64,000 nt of DNA from Mauremys mutica (taxonomy: Eukaryota > Chordata > Testudines > Geoemydidae), in assembly GCF_020497125.1 (NCBI RefSeq), contig NC_059077.1:25619340-25683339 (forward strand), given 5' to 3'. The notes under the pieces were generated by a model. That model searched no databases. It was not told the DNA's origin and saw only the letters and a list, made by a program, of their open reading frames with translations. Below, piece by piece: positions 44,161 to 55,900 of this stretch. The position numbers were made by a program, and so were the translations under genes. Positions within the stretch are counted from its first letter, which is position 1, and every line of letters begins with the position of its first letter.

Positions 44161-46513
44161 ATAGTATCTAAAGCAAGCAGGGAGCACAGCTTTGAATTGT
44201 CCCTCTAATGTTTCTAATAACTTTGCAACATTGCAACAAGCCTCTTTAATTCTAGGTTTCTGTCACTGAATGTTGTAAACCCATATAGTTAAAAAGTGAC
44301 TTGGATATGAATTTTCATGAGTTAATTTATTTTCAGTTTTTCTCTAGTATGAAATGGATGGAGCAATTGTTAAATATTTATCCCAAACTAAATACTACCT
44401 AGAAGTAAATGATTTCAGCCAAATTAATCTAGGAAAGCCAGAAATTAATTTACAAAGGTCAAAGAAATTTTTACTAATGTTAGACCACCACTGTAGCAGA
44501 TCATATTTTAAACTTACCTCAACACATTTATTTATTCCACTGCATCTCCACAGCATAGCACATTTTCACAAAAGGAATACATTGAGTATATATTATAGTT
44601 GTGCCTAATAGAAGCCTCAGATCTGAGTACCCCTGAATGTTGTAAATACAAATTCTGAACCCAGATCTGAATTTCTCAAATGGCTCCTAACTTTACAATG
44701 GCCTGAACCAAAACTCTGAACTGGATTACATCAAATGTGGATCTAGATCTGAATTTTAATGCTCAGACTTTGTATCACTGTGATTCTACTGTATAGCTAA
44801 GCCATATTGATTATCCAAATTATAAACAGGGGTTTGCAAACATGTTACTGTGTAGACCACATCTTTACAGAGATTGTTTTGGAGGCCTTTTCCTCTGATT
44901 TCCAACCATGAGGGCCAGCTTCCTTTCCATTTGTGATTGCAGAACTAAGGATGTGTGCATTTTTAGCTGGCTTTTAGTGCTATTTAGTAGCTGGAAATGA
45001 GGAAAAACCAGTGTCCCATGACTAGCTCTCCACAGACCTCCTGCAAGTGCTTCAGGATCAGGGTCAGACTAAAAAAAATCAGGGGTTTCTTTCAATGGTG
45101 CTGAAGGAACATAGGCAGGTATTCTTGATGCTGACTGCGTGTGACATTCCCAGAAACTGGCCTTCATAAAGTCAGACTCAGCCATCCTTTCCTGGTGTAA
45201 GGAACTCTAGGATTTAACTGTACCTGGTAATCAAGCCTAAGCACAATAATGCCTCACAAGCCTTTCCTGGCCCACAGTAAGAATGCTGGAGTCTGGGTTG
45301 CTATTTCTGTGAACTGTTTACTCTGCACATACTTCTGCAAATCCAATCCTGCTCTCAAATTGCTTCCCATAAACAACGCCGCATGGTTTTGATATATGGT
45401 GTCATGTTCTGAAGTCTCTTTTACTAGCAGAAATATGACTGTATTATAGAATATTGTGTTTTATTTTCCCCCCACGTGCAGTACTTCATTAAGTGCCTGA
45501 ATAAATCTCTCAGTGAAATCATTTGTGATCGAATGGTAAGAAGACAGATGTGATGTGCTTAACTCTGTGTTTCTGCTGTCTGTGTGTAGGTGAGCACTCT
45601 TGATAAATGGAGACAGGGCACCCTCAGTTAAGGGTCCCTGAATTCCTTTAGCAGTCCGTCAAGGCCAGATGTTAACATTCAAAGCATGGTGCAAGGCTTA
45701 TTTTATAGACAATGCCTTTGCTTAATCTTACAGCATCATTATTTATTATTGAGCATCAACAGTGTGTTCAGTGCCATTCTAGCATACAGGAAAATATGAT
45801 CCCTGCCCTAAGAGGCTTGCAAACTTATGTAGACAAATAGAACAGTTCAGATGCATGTAATACTTTGGGAGCTCGAAGCAACCTGAGGAGGTTTAACAAT
45901 TTTACAGAGGCAAAGACTTCCAAGAAGTGAACTGGATTTGTTGCTGACCATTTGTTTAGTTGTTCCATTTCTGACAGACAAGGGAATATGGGTCTTGAAG
46001 GGGATGCTCTGTTGTCACAGAGTATTCAAAAAATCTGGCTCCTTTGAGTAAATGCATATTTCTCCAACAATATTAATCACTTTTCTGGTCTTCAGAAGCC
46101 TCTAGTCACATGGTCATATTACAAAACAGTAGGCTTGATCTTACATGGTGCAGGTGTTGAGTGTTGTGCATAAGGTGAAAAATTCTGAGCAGAACAAAGG
46201 GGCAGGTGAACTCACTCATGGGTTAATGAAAGCACCACAAGGTGGCCACCAAGTTATTCCTGCCTAGCAGGAATGAGGCCAAAGAAGGAAGCACAGAGTT
46301 TAGAATCTTATTCATCTAATGAAAATTGCACTTAGCCTCATGTCCTTCCGAAATGCCCATTCTTCATCATGCTTTCTTTTAAACTTATGCTTGCCATTCC
46401 TCCCTTCAATTCAGCACTCAAAATAGTGATAATAAGGAGTAAGAAGTTCTTAAGTTGTGAGCAATAAAGAGTCTTCAAAATGAGTATTGGTGCTTGAGGG
46501 AAAATAAAGCCCT
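44161..46513. other. Unassigned sequence, 2.3 kb
   Basis: 44610-44780 contains fold-back text around CAGATCTGAA and TCTAGATCTGAA, possibly a decayed MITE. 45735-45845 (TTATTGAGCATCAACAGTGT, GATCCCTGCCCTAAGAGG) resembles a MIR-like or related SINE. No gene supported. Confidence 0.4.
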
Positions 46514-46634
46514 AAGTAGTAGATGCTTTATAAAGGGGTCAATGGATGTTCTTTGCACAGTAACTCTCATATATATGTCTGTCATTGTGTGTGTCAGAGA
46601 CCTTTTCTTTAGCATTTGCAGAGGACATAGAGTA
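46514..46634. repeat. Left 121-bp direct repeat flanking the LINE
   Basis: This 121-bp stretch, from AAGTAGTAGATGC to GGACATAGAGTA, is repeated at 48591-48711 with no difference that I can find. Placed exactly at both ends of the LINE, it reads as a very long target-site duplication. Confidence 0.93.
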
Positions 46635-48590
46635 CTGATGTTCATCCATCGTTTTCGAAGAAGACCTTAACATCTATCAGGTTGTGAGCTGTCCACGGTG
46701 CGTCCGCAAATGGCTGGTAAGGCCAATACGGGCACGGAATGTTCTGCCACATGTCGGGCAGACATGTGTGGGCACCACTGTTACAACATTTGCAGCTCTG
46801 TCTTTACGGAGTGCTTGCTTCTCTTGTGCTAGGGTTATCCTTCTGGCTTCAGATGTCTGGCAGCCTTGGTGGATCAGCGTACGCCATGTCGATCGGTCTT
46901 GTGCCAGGGTTTCCCAGGAGGTGATGTCGATATCCAGGGACTTAAGAGAGGCTTTCAGCATATCTTTGTATCGCTTCTTTTGTCCCCCGTGCGATCGCTT
47001 TCCTTGAGACAGCTCACCATAGAAGAGCTGTTTGGGGATGTGGTGATCTGGCATCCTTACAACATGGCCTGCCCAGTGTGTCTGGGCTTTCATAAGCAGA
47101 GTGTAAACTGACAGCAGGCCTGCTCTGGAAAGGACTTCTGTGTCAGGCACCTTATCCTGCCACCGAATCCTCAGAAGTCTGCGGAGGCAAGTCGTGTGGA
47201 AGTGGTTCAATTGCCTAGCGTGCCTCCTGCATACAGTCCAGGTCTCACTGGCATATATCAAGGTAGTTAGCACTACTGCTCGGTAGACTTTAAGCTTTGT
47301 AGCAAGGCTTATTCCACGGCGGTCCCACACGTTGGTCAGCAGTCCGCCAAATGCAGAGCTTGCCTTGGCGATTCTGCAGTTGACCTCGATGTCAATTGTC
47401 ACTGCGCGGGAGAGGGTGCTGCCAAGGTATGTAAATTGGTCCACTGCTTGCAGCTTTTGCCCCTTCACTGTGATGGTGGGCTCTTGGTGTTGGGCTTTCG
47501 GAGCTGGCTGGTGCATCACTTCGGTTTTCTTTATGTTGATAATAAGGCCAAAGTTATCGCATGCTGCTGCGAATTTGTCCATTCTGGCTTGCATTTCCTG
47601 CTCTGATCCAGCATTCAGGGCACAATCGTCAGCAAAAAGGAGGTCTCGTAGCACAGTCTCCTTTATCTTGGTGACAGCCTGGAGTCTTCGCAGGTTGAAC
47701 AGTTTCCCATCAGTCCTGTATCTCAGGCTGACTCCCAAGGAACTGTTCTGAAAGGCGTCTGACAGCATGGCTGAAAACATCATGCTGAACAGGGTCGGTG
47801 CCAACACACACCCTTGCTTGATGCCATTTGTGACGGGAAAGGCCTCTGAAGCTTCTCCGTCGTCCAGAACACGAGCCGTCATGCCGTCGTGGAACTGACG
47901 TACCATCAGGATGAATCTATCAGGGCACCCAAACTTCGACATGATACGCCACAGACCTTATGACTGACAGTGTCAAAAGCCTTAGTGAGATCCACAAAGA
48001 TGGTGTACAGTTCATGATTCTGCTCTTGACACTTCTCTTGGAGCTGTCAGACTGCGAAGATCATGTCCACAGTGCCACGCTCTTTACGAAAGCCGCACTG
48101 TGTCTCGGGTAATAGACCTTGTTCCAGGTGGTCAATCAGGCGATTCAGCAACACTCGTGCAAGAATCTTGCATGCGCTTGAAAGCAATGATATTCCTCTA
48201 TGATTGTCGCAGACTTTTCGATTTCCTTTCCTCTTGTAGAGGTGTACGATGGACGCGTCTTTCAATTCCTGAGGAATAGACCCTTGATTCCAGAAGGACT
48301 GAAACAGTTGAGTGAGTTTGTCAACAAGCACTGCACCACCATCCTTATAAACTTCTGCTGGGATCGCATCAGATCCTGAGGCCTTGCCACTGGACAGCTG
48401 GCTGATGGCCTGTAGGATTTCAGTCTCTGATGGTGGAACGTCCAGACTGTGGTTGATATCCGCCTGGGGCATTCTATCAATTGCCTCGTTATTAATGGAA
48501 GATGGGCGGTTCAGTACGGATTGAAAATGCTCAGCCCAACGCTGTAAAATCAGAGTCTTCTCAGTAATGAGAGTTACACCATCTAAATCC
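46635..48590 (-). mobile_element. Non-CR1 LINE insertion, 5'-truncated, recent
   Basis: A minus-strand non-LTR retrotransposon: 1956 bp carrying RT and C-terminal zinc finger. The 3' end at 46635 reads ...CGATGGATGAACATCAG on the minus strand, with no poly-A. The 5' end is cut in the linker before the RT, so the endonuclease is missing. Identical 121-bp direct repeats flank it. Its protein sequence is unlike CR1 and L2. The SEAFPV, GIKQGC and WAGHVVRMPD blocks recall the RTE-like or related LINEs of invertebrates and fishes. I do not assert a clade. Confidence 0.9.
46677..48590 (-). pseudogene. LINE reverse transcriptase with C-terminal C2H2 finger, two lesions
   Basis: The enzyme would copy the LINE RNA at a nicked target. 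The N-terminal 181-codon frame holds SSGKASGSDAIPAEVYKDGG, LYKRKGNRKVCDNHRGISLL, and QCGFRKERGTVDMIFAV, then a TGA at 48047 where arginine (CGA) is expected, a CpG-type change. The frame continues past the stop with VDLTKAFDTV, the first catalytic aspartate. One base is lost at about 47955-47965, and the 421-codon frame follows: GIKQGCVLAP (residues 40-49), catalytic FADD (103-106), the thumb, and THWAGHVVRMPDHHIPKQ. It ends in a C2H2 finger with C395, C398, H411 and H415. Apart from these two lesions the RT is intact. Confidence 0.9.
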
Positions 48591-48711
48591 AAGTAGTAGA
48601 TGCTTTATAAAGGGGTCAATGGATGTTCTTTGCACAGTAACTCTCATATATATGTCTGTCATTGTGTGTGTCAGAGACCTTTTCTTTAGCATTTGCAGAG
48701 GACATAGAGTA
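48591..48711. repeat. Right 121-bp direct repeat flanking the LINE
   Basis: Identical to 46514-46634. Starts at the truncated 5' end of the LINE and continues into ordinary flanking DNA (TTTCATTGGACAAATAC). Confidence 0.93.
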
Positions 48712-49404
48712 TTTCATTGGACAAATACAATCCTCTGTTTAATTGAATATCTATGTGATAGGCCATGTAGCTTTTTTGTTGTTGTGTTGTTTTTGGTTTG
48801 GGGTTTTTTTTCCTTTTTCCACTAGATGTCTCATGAGGCCAGCAATCAAAATTATTCTATCCAAGTTTGGCTTTTTTCTCAGGTACACATAAAAGGGCTT
48901 ATTTCCAATAATTTGTCTTTAAAATAAATTATTTTTACTAAATATATATGCTTATATATTGGTTTGATATTTGAAATGGTATTTGTTCTGATAGCTTTAA
49001 AATTCTAAAGGGTGTTGATATTATGGAGTTTAGTGGAAATTTATTGTTGCAAGCTTGTCCTGATGAAGAATTTCTTGAAGTCTGAATTTGATCAAGTTGT
49101 AAAATGTGGACTGGAGCACAAGGTAATTAATCAAGAACATCAGCTTGTAAAGCTTTAAAAAAATCTGTAGTGCTTGCAGAACAAGAAACAGTCACAAGAT
49201 GTAAAAAATGTTGGTGTGTTTGTTCTTTTATTTTGCTATTTTGAAACTACTTTTGCAAGAGAGAGATTTCCTACTTGTAAATTCTCAACCATACCCACTC
49301 CAAAAAACTACATATGGTATAAGAGTTTATTTTTGCAGTGGAAGGAGGGAGTGTTGTGAGTGGGAAAGATTCTTCTGTTTTTATCTAATGGTTCATAATT
49401 AGAT

Positions 49405-49690
49405 AGTCTAATGGTTCCTTCTGGCCATAAAATGTATGCGTCTGACCTCCTGTATGATAAGCTTTAGAACTTCATCCAGTTATCCCCGTATTGAGCCCAA
49501 TAACTTAGCTTGCCTAAAGCATATCTTCCAGAAAGGCATCCCATCTTGATTTGAAAACTTCAGGTGTATCCATCACTTAGTTTGTTCCAATGGCTAATCA
49601 GCTTCACTGTAAACAATTTGTGGCTTATTTCTAATATGAATTTGTTCTGCATAAAAGATTTGCAAACTAATAATTTTGCCTCTCTCTAGT
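49405..49690 (-). mobile_element. CR1 3' region, minus strand
   Basis: The plus strand carries CTAATGGTTCCTTCTGGCC, GCATATCTTCCAGAAAGGCA, TTTGTTCCAATGGCTAATCA and TTATTTCTAATATGAATTTG, which are the reverse complement of the reptile CR1 C-terminal/3' region. Non-coding now. Confidence 0.82.
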
Positions 49691-49915
49691 AGGTATCTTT
49701 TCAAGTATTCTCAAGATAGAGAGAATGGCAGAGTGAGCAAAGCAGGATTAGGAATGCACAGGAGCCTGGCACCAACGCACAGGGACTACACATCTAAGTA
49801 GTTTTAGGCACTGCTGCAATGCACAAAACCATCGCTCAGCTGCCGCCTCGCCCTGGAGGTGCCTAAAATCACTCAGCATATAAATTTCCATTGTATAAGT
49901 TCCCTACATATCTAA

Positions 49916-50172
49916 GGGCTTGGCTACACTTACAAATTTGCAGCGCTGCAGCAGGGTGTGAAAACACACCCTCTCCAGCGCTGCAAATTGCGGCGCTGCA
50001 AAGCGCCAGTGTGGTCAAAGCCCCAGCGCTGGGAGCCGCGCTTTCCCAGCGCTGTCCGTTATTCCCCACAGGGAGGTGGAGTACGGACAGTGCTGGGAGA
50101 GCTCTCTCCCAGCGCTGGCGCTTTGACTACACTTAGCGCTTCAAAGCGCGGCAGCTAAGTGTAGCCACAGCC
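49916..50172. mobile_element. Harbinger-like MITE, copy 2 (257 bp)
   Basis: Same element as 24561-24832: GGGCTTGGCTACACTTAC start and CTAAGTGTAGCCACAGCC end. TAA lies directly before (49913-49915) and after (50173-50175), an exact 3-bp TSD of PIF/Harbinger type. It lacks about 15 bases of the right palindrome found in copy 1. Frames across it (for example 49891-50136) are chance. Confidence 0.88.
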
Positions 50173-50382
50173 TAAGTTTCTATCTCTGGGGATTCACACT
50201 GCTGCCTCACACTAGGCATCCTGATGCTTATTCTCCTATGCAAAACCCATGGCAATCCTCAAACCTGTGGAAGAGAGGGGGGAAATGCTATCTTGCCTGG
50301 TAGGTGTGTGCAGAGGAGGTGTGGCTACAGGAGATGCTGGCAGCAGTGGCTCCATTCTAATTTTTATCCCAAATTACTAGAG

Positions 50383-50500
50383 CACTCACCCAGGATGTGG
50401 GTTCAGTTTCCCTTGTTGCTTGATGGGGAGAAAAGATTTGAACAGGGGTTTCCCACCACCCAGAAGAGTGGCCTAACTGCTGAGTTATGGGATATTCTGA
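50383..50500. repeat. Palindromic dispersed repeat (GAGCACTCACC type)
   Basis: AGAGCACTCACCCAGGATGT, then GGGTTCAGTTTCCC, faces GATTTGAACAGGGGTTTCCC and GTGGCCTAACTGCTGAGTTA in inverted order. The GGTTCA box looks tRNA-like, but no tRNA fold is supported. Family known to me as common in sauropsids; name not asserted. Confidence 0.5.
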
Positions 50501-50654
50501 TGTGGGGGTCCCTCAGTCTCTCCCATTGAAGCTGTTCCATTTAGGATGAATAATTAGAGTCATTGTAACAGGAGGACTGGAGCACCAGGTTATACAGTCA
50601 TTCTCTCTTTGGCCCAATGGCTATTTAAGGGATGGTTAGTTTTTTCTAATAGTT

Positions 50655-50945
50655 ATTTACTATCACTGTTAAAAAAAATTGCACCTTTTTTCTAATTTGT
50701 ATTTGTTTAGCTTCCGCTTACAACCATTGGATTTCATTATACCTTCTTCAGGTAGGCTAAGGAGCTCTCTACTATCAGAAATCTCTTCCCCAGGTAGGTA
50801 TTTGTAGATAGTGATCGAGTCACTTCTTAACTGTCTCTTGAATAAACTAAATACATTGAGCTTCTTTAGTCTCTCACTAAAAAGGCATGTTATCCCTGAA
50901 GTGGGATTTAACTTCCAGTAGTAGTTGTTCCTTGTAGTGTTCCTT
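50655..50945 (-). mobile_element. CR1 3' region, minus strand, second piece
   Basis: TTTCTAATTTGTATTTGTTT, ACCATTGGATTTCATTATAC, GATCGAGTCACTTCTTAACT and GAGCTTCTTTAGTCTCTCAC follow the reverse complement of CR1 ORF2 C-terminal sequence. It may be the continuation of the copy at 49405-49690, with the intervening DNA inserted or rearranged. Confidence 0.78.
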
Positions 50946-51005
50946 CCTATGGGGATAACTGGATGAAGTTCTAAAGTGTATCATAGAGGAGGCCAGACAG
51001 TATCA
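50946..51005 (+). mobile_element. CR1 3' tip, plus strand
   Basis: GGGGATAACTGGATGAAGTT, then CATAGAGGAGGCCAGAC, is the inverted partner of GAACTTCATCCAGTTATCCC at 49469-49490, so two CR1 3' ends face each other across 1.5 kb. Confidence 0.6.
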
Positions 51006-51159
51006 TACAGTAGTTGTGGGGAGGTCCCTCCAGGATAGGATGATACAATTGTGAACCTACATAAGTTCTGGTGATAGGAAATTTGATCATTAGAAATATC
51101 AACACTCGGGCATGAGGTGACCATAACAGCTATCTTTTGACTCAGCTATCAGGTACAAA

Positions 51160-51370
51160 GATGATGGATCTCAAGAGAAATCTAGACAACCATTTTGTGA
51201 GTTCTGTAAAGAAGCCGTGGCCATGGTATGTATTGGTACCAAAGATATAGAGTGATGCAGCAAAGGGGGCCTGGAAACTAAATTTAGATTGCTAGGAACC
51301 TCCCGTGGTAATTTCTTTGACATGCTTCTGTTCTACACATAGGTACCAGATCCAGAAGATGATATAAAGA
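51160..51370 (+). mobile_element. CR1 5' (ORF1-side) fragment
   Basis: GTATGTATTGGTACCAAAGA, TAGAGTGATGCAG, GGCCTGGAAACTAAATTTAG and ATTGCTAGGAACCTCCC follow the 5' part of reptile CR1, upstream of the endonuclease. Such 5' regions are rare compared with 3' ends. It is short and decayed. Confidence 0.6.
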
Positions 51371-52869
51371 TGAATTTAAATGTTTTAGACCTGCAGACTC
51401 TTTTGGGGAAACAATGTGTCTTTCTGATTTCACAGACTATTCCTCACAAGATCTTTGGCTCATTTCAAACCAGTCAAAGAATTTCCTTTCTGAGGGATGT
51501 CTTCCCCACCCAAGTCTTTCACTGGAATCACAGATTCATTTCTAGAGAGTTTTTGGCAAATCCTAAAATCAGCACACACAAATTCCCCAGGCCAGCCCAA
51601 GCCTCAAAGTAAAATAGACTTAATTTGACAGTTTCTTTCTTCCCTGTGTCAGGGGAGAACCTCAGTACTCCTAGGCCCACCAAGTCTGCCATGAAGTCTC
51701 CTTCCTTCTGAGAGAAGGAAACTCCTTTTATGTACTCAACCCCCTTCCCAGCAGGAACTGCTGGAACTCGATGTAGTCTGACCATCTTTAACTTCATTCT
51801 GCTTCCACCACTAGTGTGTATCTCAAAGGAGAGCTTGCAACTGGTCTGAGGCCAAGAGATATTGGTGTCTGGGAAGATGAGGACAACCAAAACCAGCTGA
51901 ATGAACTTGATCATCTGGAATACTTTGGTGTATGATTAGGTTTCCAAGAGATGAACAGAGATGGGCATAATTTGGAGCAGCCAATACATAGTCACTTCTG
52001 ACAAGCTGCATTGGATATAGATGTGCCAGATAGTGCTGTCGAAGCAGAGCAAATACTGTCCTTACAGGGGTTAAAAGCTGCAACAGAATTTTGGAATCTG
52101 AAGGAGACCTCTGGAAAGGTGTGGAGATTCAGGCGTGAAGATGAGGCTGATGCTCTTGTATCTGGGGAAGGCTTTGGGTTGGCCAAGGTGTTTCGGTTGG
52201 TCCAGGCTGTGTTTTGTCTCACTTGAATGCATGTTCACATTGCAGAAATCCTCTTACTGGCATTCTCACCAGAGAGGTGATACATTGGGTTGGCAGGGAG
52301 ACTGAATTACATCCTCTTCCTAGAAGTGGTTCTCCAAGGTTAGGGTTGAGGCATATTTGCAGGGATAAGGGAGAATCTTGCACTGATGCTGAGTTTCATG
52401 GGCACTCATTCACTCTTCCTATAAAGAGAAATAAACTTGTTTGAAACTGTTTATGGAAAACAAACATGGCATATATGACAGACAGGTTTGTGTTGGGCTC
52501 CTTGTTGTCCATTTACTTTATCTTGATTTTCATTTGTTTTCCCACAGACTATAGGCATCTAGTTAAAGCTGGCCACAACTATGGAAAGAAAGAAGCATCC
52601 ATAAGATCTAATAGCTGGGGAACAGAAAGGAGTCAAGCTAGATCTTTTAAAAGACCAGGCCTTCTTCAAGAAATTCTACCTCATAGTTATCGTCTCTAGC
52701 ATGTATCCTGTCAGTCCACTCTTCCCATTTCAAATGTCTGTGAGTTACTTGGAGAACTGAGAGAATCTTAGCACTGCAAAACTGTGGTCTGGGGAAATTC
52801 CATAATTTGAGGATAAAACCACTGCAAAACCATTTGTTGTGGACTGGCTACTGAGCAGCATTGTGAGCT
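51371..52869. other. Unassigned sequence, 1.5 kb
   Basis: Open frames at 51528-51914 (minus) and 52011-52226 (plus) show no recognisable domain. At 52548 a TTTGTTTTCCCACAG acceptor-like site precedes a frame, open to 52699, that reads HLVKAGHNYGKKEASIRS. I list it only as a faint exon-like signal. Confidence 0.35.
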
Positions 52870-52975
52870 ATTGAGGAGCATGATTTCTTTTGCCTCCCTC
52901 TGAATCATCAGCTGTTAGCTACTGCAGAAGGCAGAATACCGGGACTGATTGACCATTTGTGTGATGGGACTACAG
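52870..52975 (+). mobile_element. Old CR1-like 3' UTR remnant
   Basis: GAATCATCAGCTGTTAGCTA, GCAGAAGGCAGAATACCGGG and TGACCATTTGTGTGATGGGA follow the order of the CR1 3' UTR (CATCTGGTACTGGCCACTG, GGAGACAGGATACTGGGCTA type) with heavy divergence. Confidence 0.45.
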
Positions 52976-55900
52976 GTGATGCTGAGGCTTGACTGCAGGC
53001 TACTGTCCTACAGTAAAAATGATCTGGCATGTCCTGGAGAAAGACCTTAAAAGAAAACTCAGGAAAAACCTGATAGACTGAAATATGAAGACACCTGAGA
53101 GCCCCATAGAGGAGAACAGCACTTCAAGAAGATCCATTTGATTAGAGGACTGTTAGTTTTGTTTTTTCTAGACTTGGTTCCTTGGCTATTGCTAAGAAAG
53201 AAACTCATTTACTGAATCAGCAGTTCACATTTGAAGGAGCTATTGTGGTTGTTTCATATCCAGTAGTTAGATGACTAAACATGTATTCTGGGACAAGGAT
53301 GCAGAAGTCCACCTTCCGGTGAAGATCAATATAGAGAACATCGCTGGTACCAATGTTTTTTTTAATCTCAAGGTTAAGAATTTGTATTTTCTAATGTCCA
53401 TTTTGCAACTGTTCTTGAGTAACCAATCACATTATATTTTTGTAGAAATGCATTTAATTCTTTAGGAAATGACTCATACAATGTGGCAAAATATCAGACT
53501 ACTGTTTACGGGTAGCTGGCTCCTATTTATCTATTGGAGTTGGACTGATCCAGTTGATTCTTTGAACAGTGCCTGTGGTTTTATCATTCACAAATGTTGT
53601 AAAGTTGATTTTGTTTTATATTTTCCATATCAGTTTTGAGTTGCTGGATTTATTTCCTTTTCAAATTACTTTTTCTTAAGAAGACTCTGTTGAAACTTAG
53701 TATGTTAACAAATGAGGTCAATTTATTAGCTCTTGAGATCCATTATGGATTAGCCGTGATACTGGCACAAATATCTTTAATGGGAAACTAGGCATGGAAT
53801 ATTTTTTATATTTCTCTTGACCACCTGTGGGTGTATCTGTTCTGTCTCCTCCTATGCTGGTATCCAGCCTATGCATTCTTAAGGTGGATTTTGAAGCTGA
53901 AAAATTCTAGTTTGAGGTCAATATTCTTGCCACTTATATCTTTCATTCTCTACTGGTCTCTCTGCAGTTTTGTCCATCTTTTCTCTACATTTTCAGATGA
54001 AGACCATAAAGAATTATTTTTTCTGTCTTTTATTGTGAGGGAGTTGAAAGTCTACATCAATAAGTAATTGCCTTGATGAAAAGTACTCTATTAATTATTT
54101 CAAAGCATTTTGGAAGGAGCTGGGGTTTTTTTGTCCATGAAAGTAGATTTTATATTAGTAAATGCTCTTTTTTCCAAAACACCTCACAAAATGACACTTA
54201 ACATTGCAATAGTACAAAGGCCAACCTCCCAAAAAAGCCCCCAAACAACCCCCTTGACTTTCTTTTCCTTTAGTCTTATGTTGGGCTGCTTTTTTTGTCT
54301 GGGTATCTGAATCAGATAAATATAATTTGTCTAGTAGATTTATTGGGACTGATCCAGTGCTATTGAGATTCAGGGAAAGACTCCCACTGACTTTAAATGG
54401 GGATTAGATCAGGCCTGTAGCCAGTGCAAATACTTCAGCAAAACTGGGATTGAACTGCTGTATCTTGGTCTTTGAGAATGGAGGGTACTGTTATTTTTAA
54501 CTTTCTATGCCACTTGCTTCAGAATCCCACCAAGTTAATCATTATGCACTGGTATTCTATTACAAAGGAAAGAGGAATGTATGCTGTACAGTACATTTGT
54601 TGTGGGTTTCCCCCCCTCTTGACAGTACCCCCTTAATTTCTCGCTCCTTTTACTATGTATTATTTATCTTTGTAATTGTATTCTTTCAGTCTGCGTAGCC
54701 TATTGGGATGCAGTTTGTATGACAGGTACGATACAAAATAATGTCTTGTAGCATAAAGTATTGTCTTTAAATGTTAGGCATATTGGCCATTGATTTCATT
54801 TTTATTGCACTCCAAACTCACAAGCCACTTTAACAGTAAATTCTCATATCCTTAATAGCAAATAAACAAAAAAGAAATGAATAATATATTTTATTTATGT
54901 TGCTTCCTGCAAGTTCTGTCTAAGCTCACTGGGTGATGATTTAATTTTCATTGCCTTGTATTGCTAGCAGTCACACATCTATAATCCACCACAAAGTAAG
55001 TAAGACATTTGTATTGCTGCTTCCCTCCCCCCAGCATTCTGCACTGATAGCAGATTCAAAATCACAGAGCTGCACACACATTTGCAAAGAGTCCATCTTA
55101 TCACCCATGGGGTTTTTCCACCAATGGGTCATATTATATCCATAAACTAAAATGAAAGGGCTAAATTTTCAACTGTGGCTGACTAATGTTAAGGCCTAAA
55201 AGCCATATTTAGTCATCTAATTAAATAGCCTCTGAAAATCAGGCCACTGATTTAAGTGACCAACTTTCTCCCCCATCTTTTGAAAATTTGGGCCTAAATG
55301 GCTTCTTCTATGCAGATATGTAAGTATTGAAGAGGAGGGGGGATGGCTCACCTATTGCACTTCTCTCCTCTTCTAATATATGGCAGGAAATCTTAGCTAT
55401 TGAAAGCTGAATCTCATCCAAATGCTCAGATGCTTATCCATACATCTGAATATCATGAGGCTCTGTTCCTTCCTCCTTAATATTGTCTTCCCCAGCCAGC
55501 CTTCTTTTCCACGAACAGACCCTCCACCACCCTGTTTTTGCTAATAAAAAGACATGGGTTTGATTTGTCCCACTGATTTTTTTCAAAATTGGTGGTACTG
55601 TTCTTAGTCCATGGAGCCCTAAACATTTCCACTGAAAAGGCTTTATTATTTTGTTTTGCTTTTAAGGAATAACAAAGTAGAGAACACTGTAACGTCGGGG
55701 TAGCTGAATGCCTTTTGTGGTTTGCTTGTCAATAGGAATGCAGAGTTGTGTGGGTAATAAAAGGGTTGAAATGAGCAACTTCACCCCCCTAGAAGTAGCA
55801 GGGGCACTAGCGGGAGTCTCCTCTTGCCCCTTGTACAGTTCCATTAGTTGCATTAGTTCCACTTGGAGCATGTTTCTAAGTTTTTCTTCACAACCACGAG

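Noticed and set aside
46684..47751. Plus-strand frames of 60-139 codons across the LINE
   Set aside because: They are antisense shadows of the 421-codon RT frame on the minus strand.
49869..50158. Frames that share a peptide with frames at 24354-24769
   Set aside because: The shared peptide comes from two copies of the same MITE, not from a gene family.
50383..50500. A tRNA gene suggested by the GGGTTCA box
   Set aside because: No acceptor or anticodon stem can be folded; the text is a palindromic dispersed repeat.
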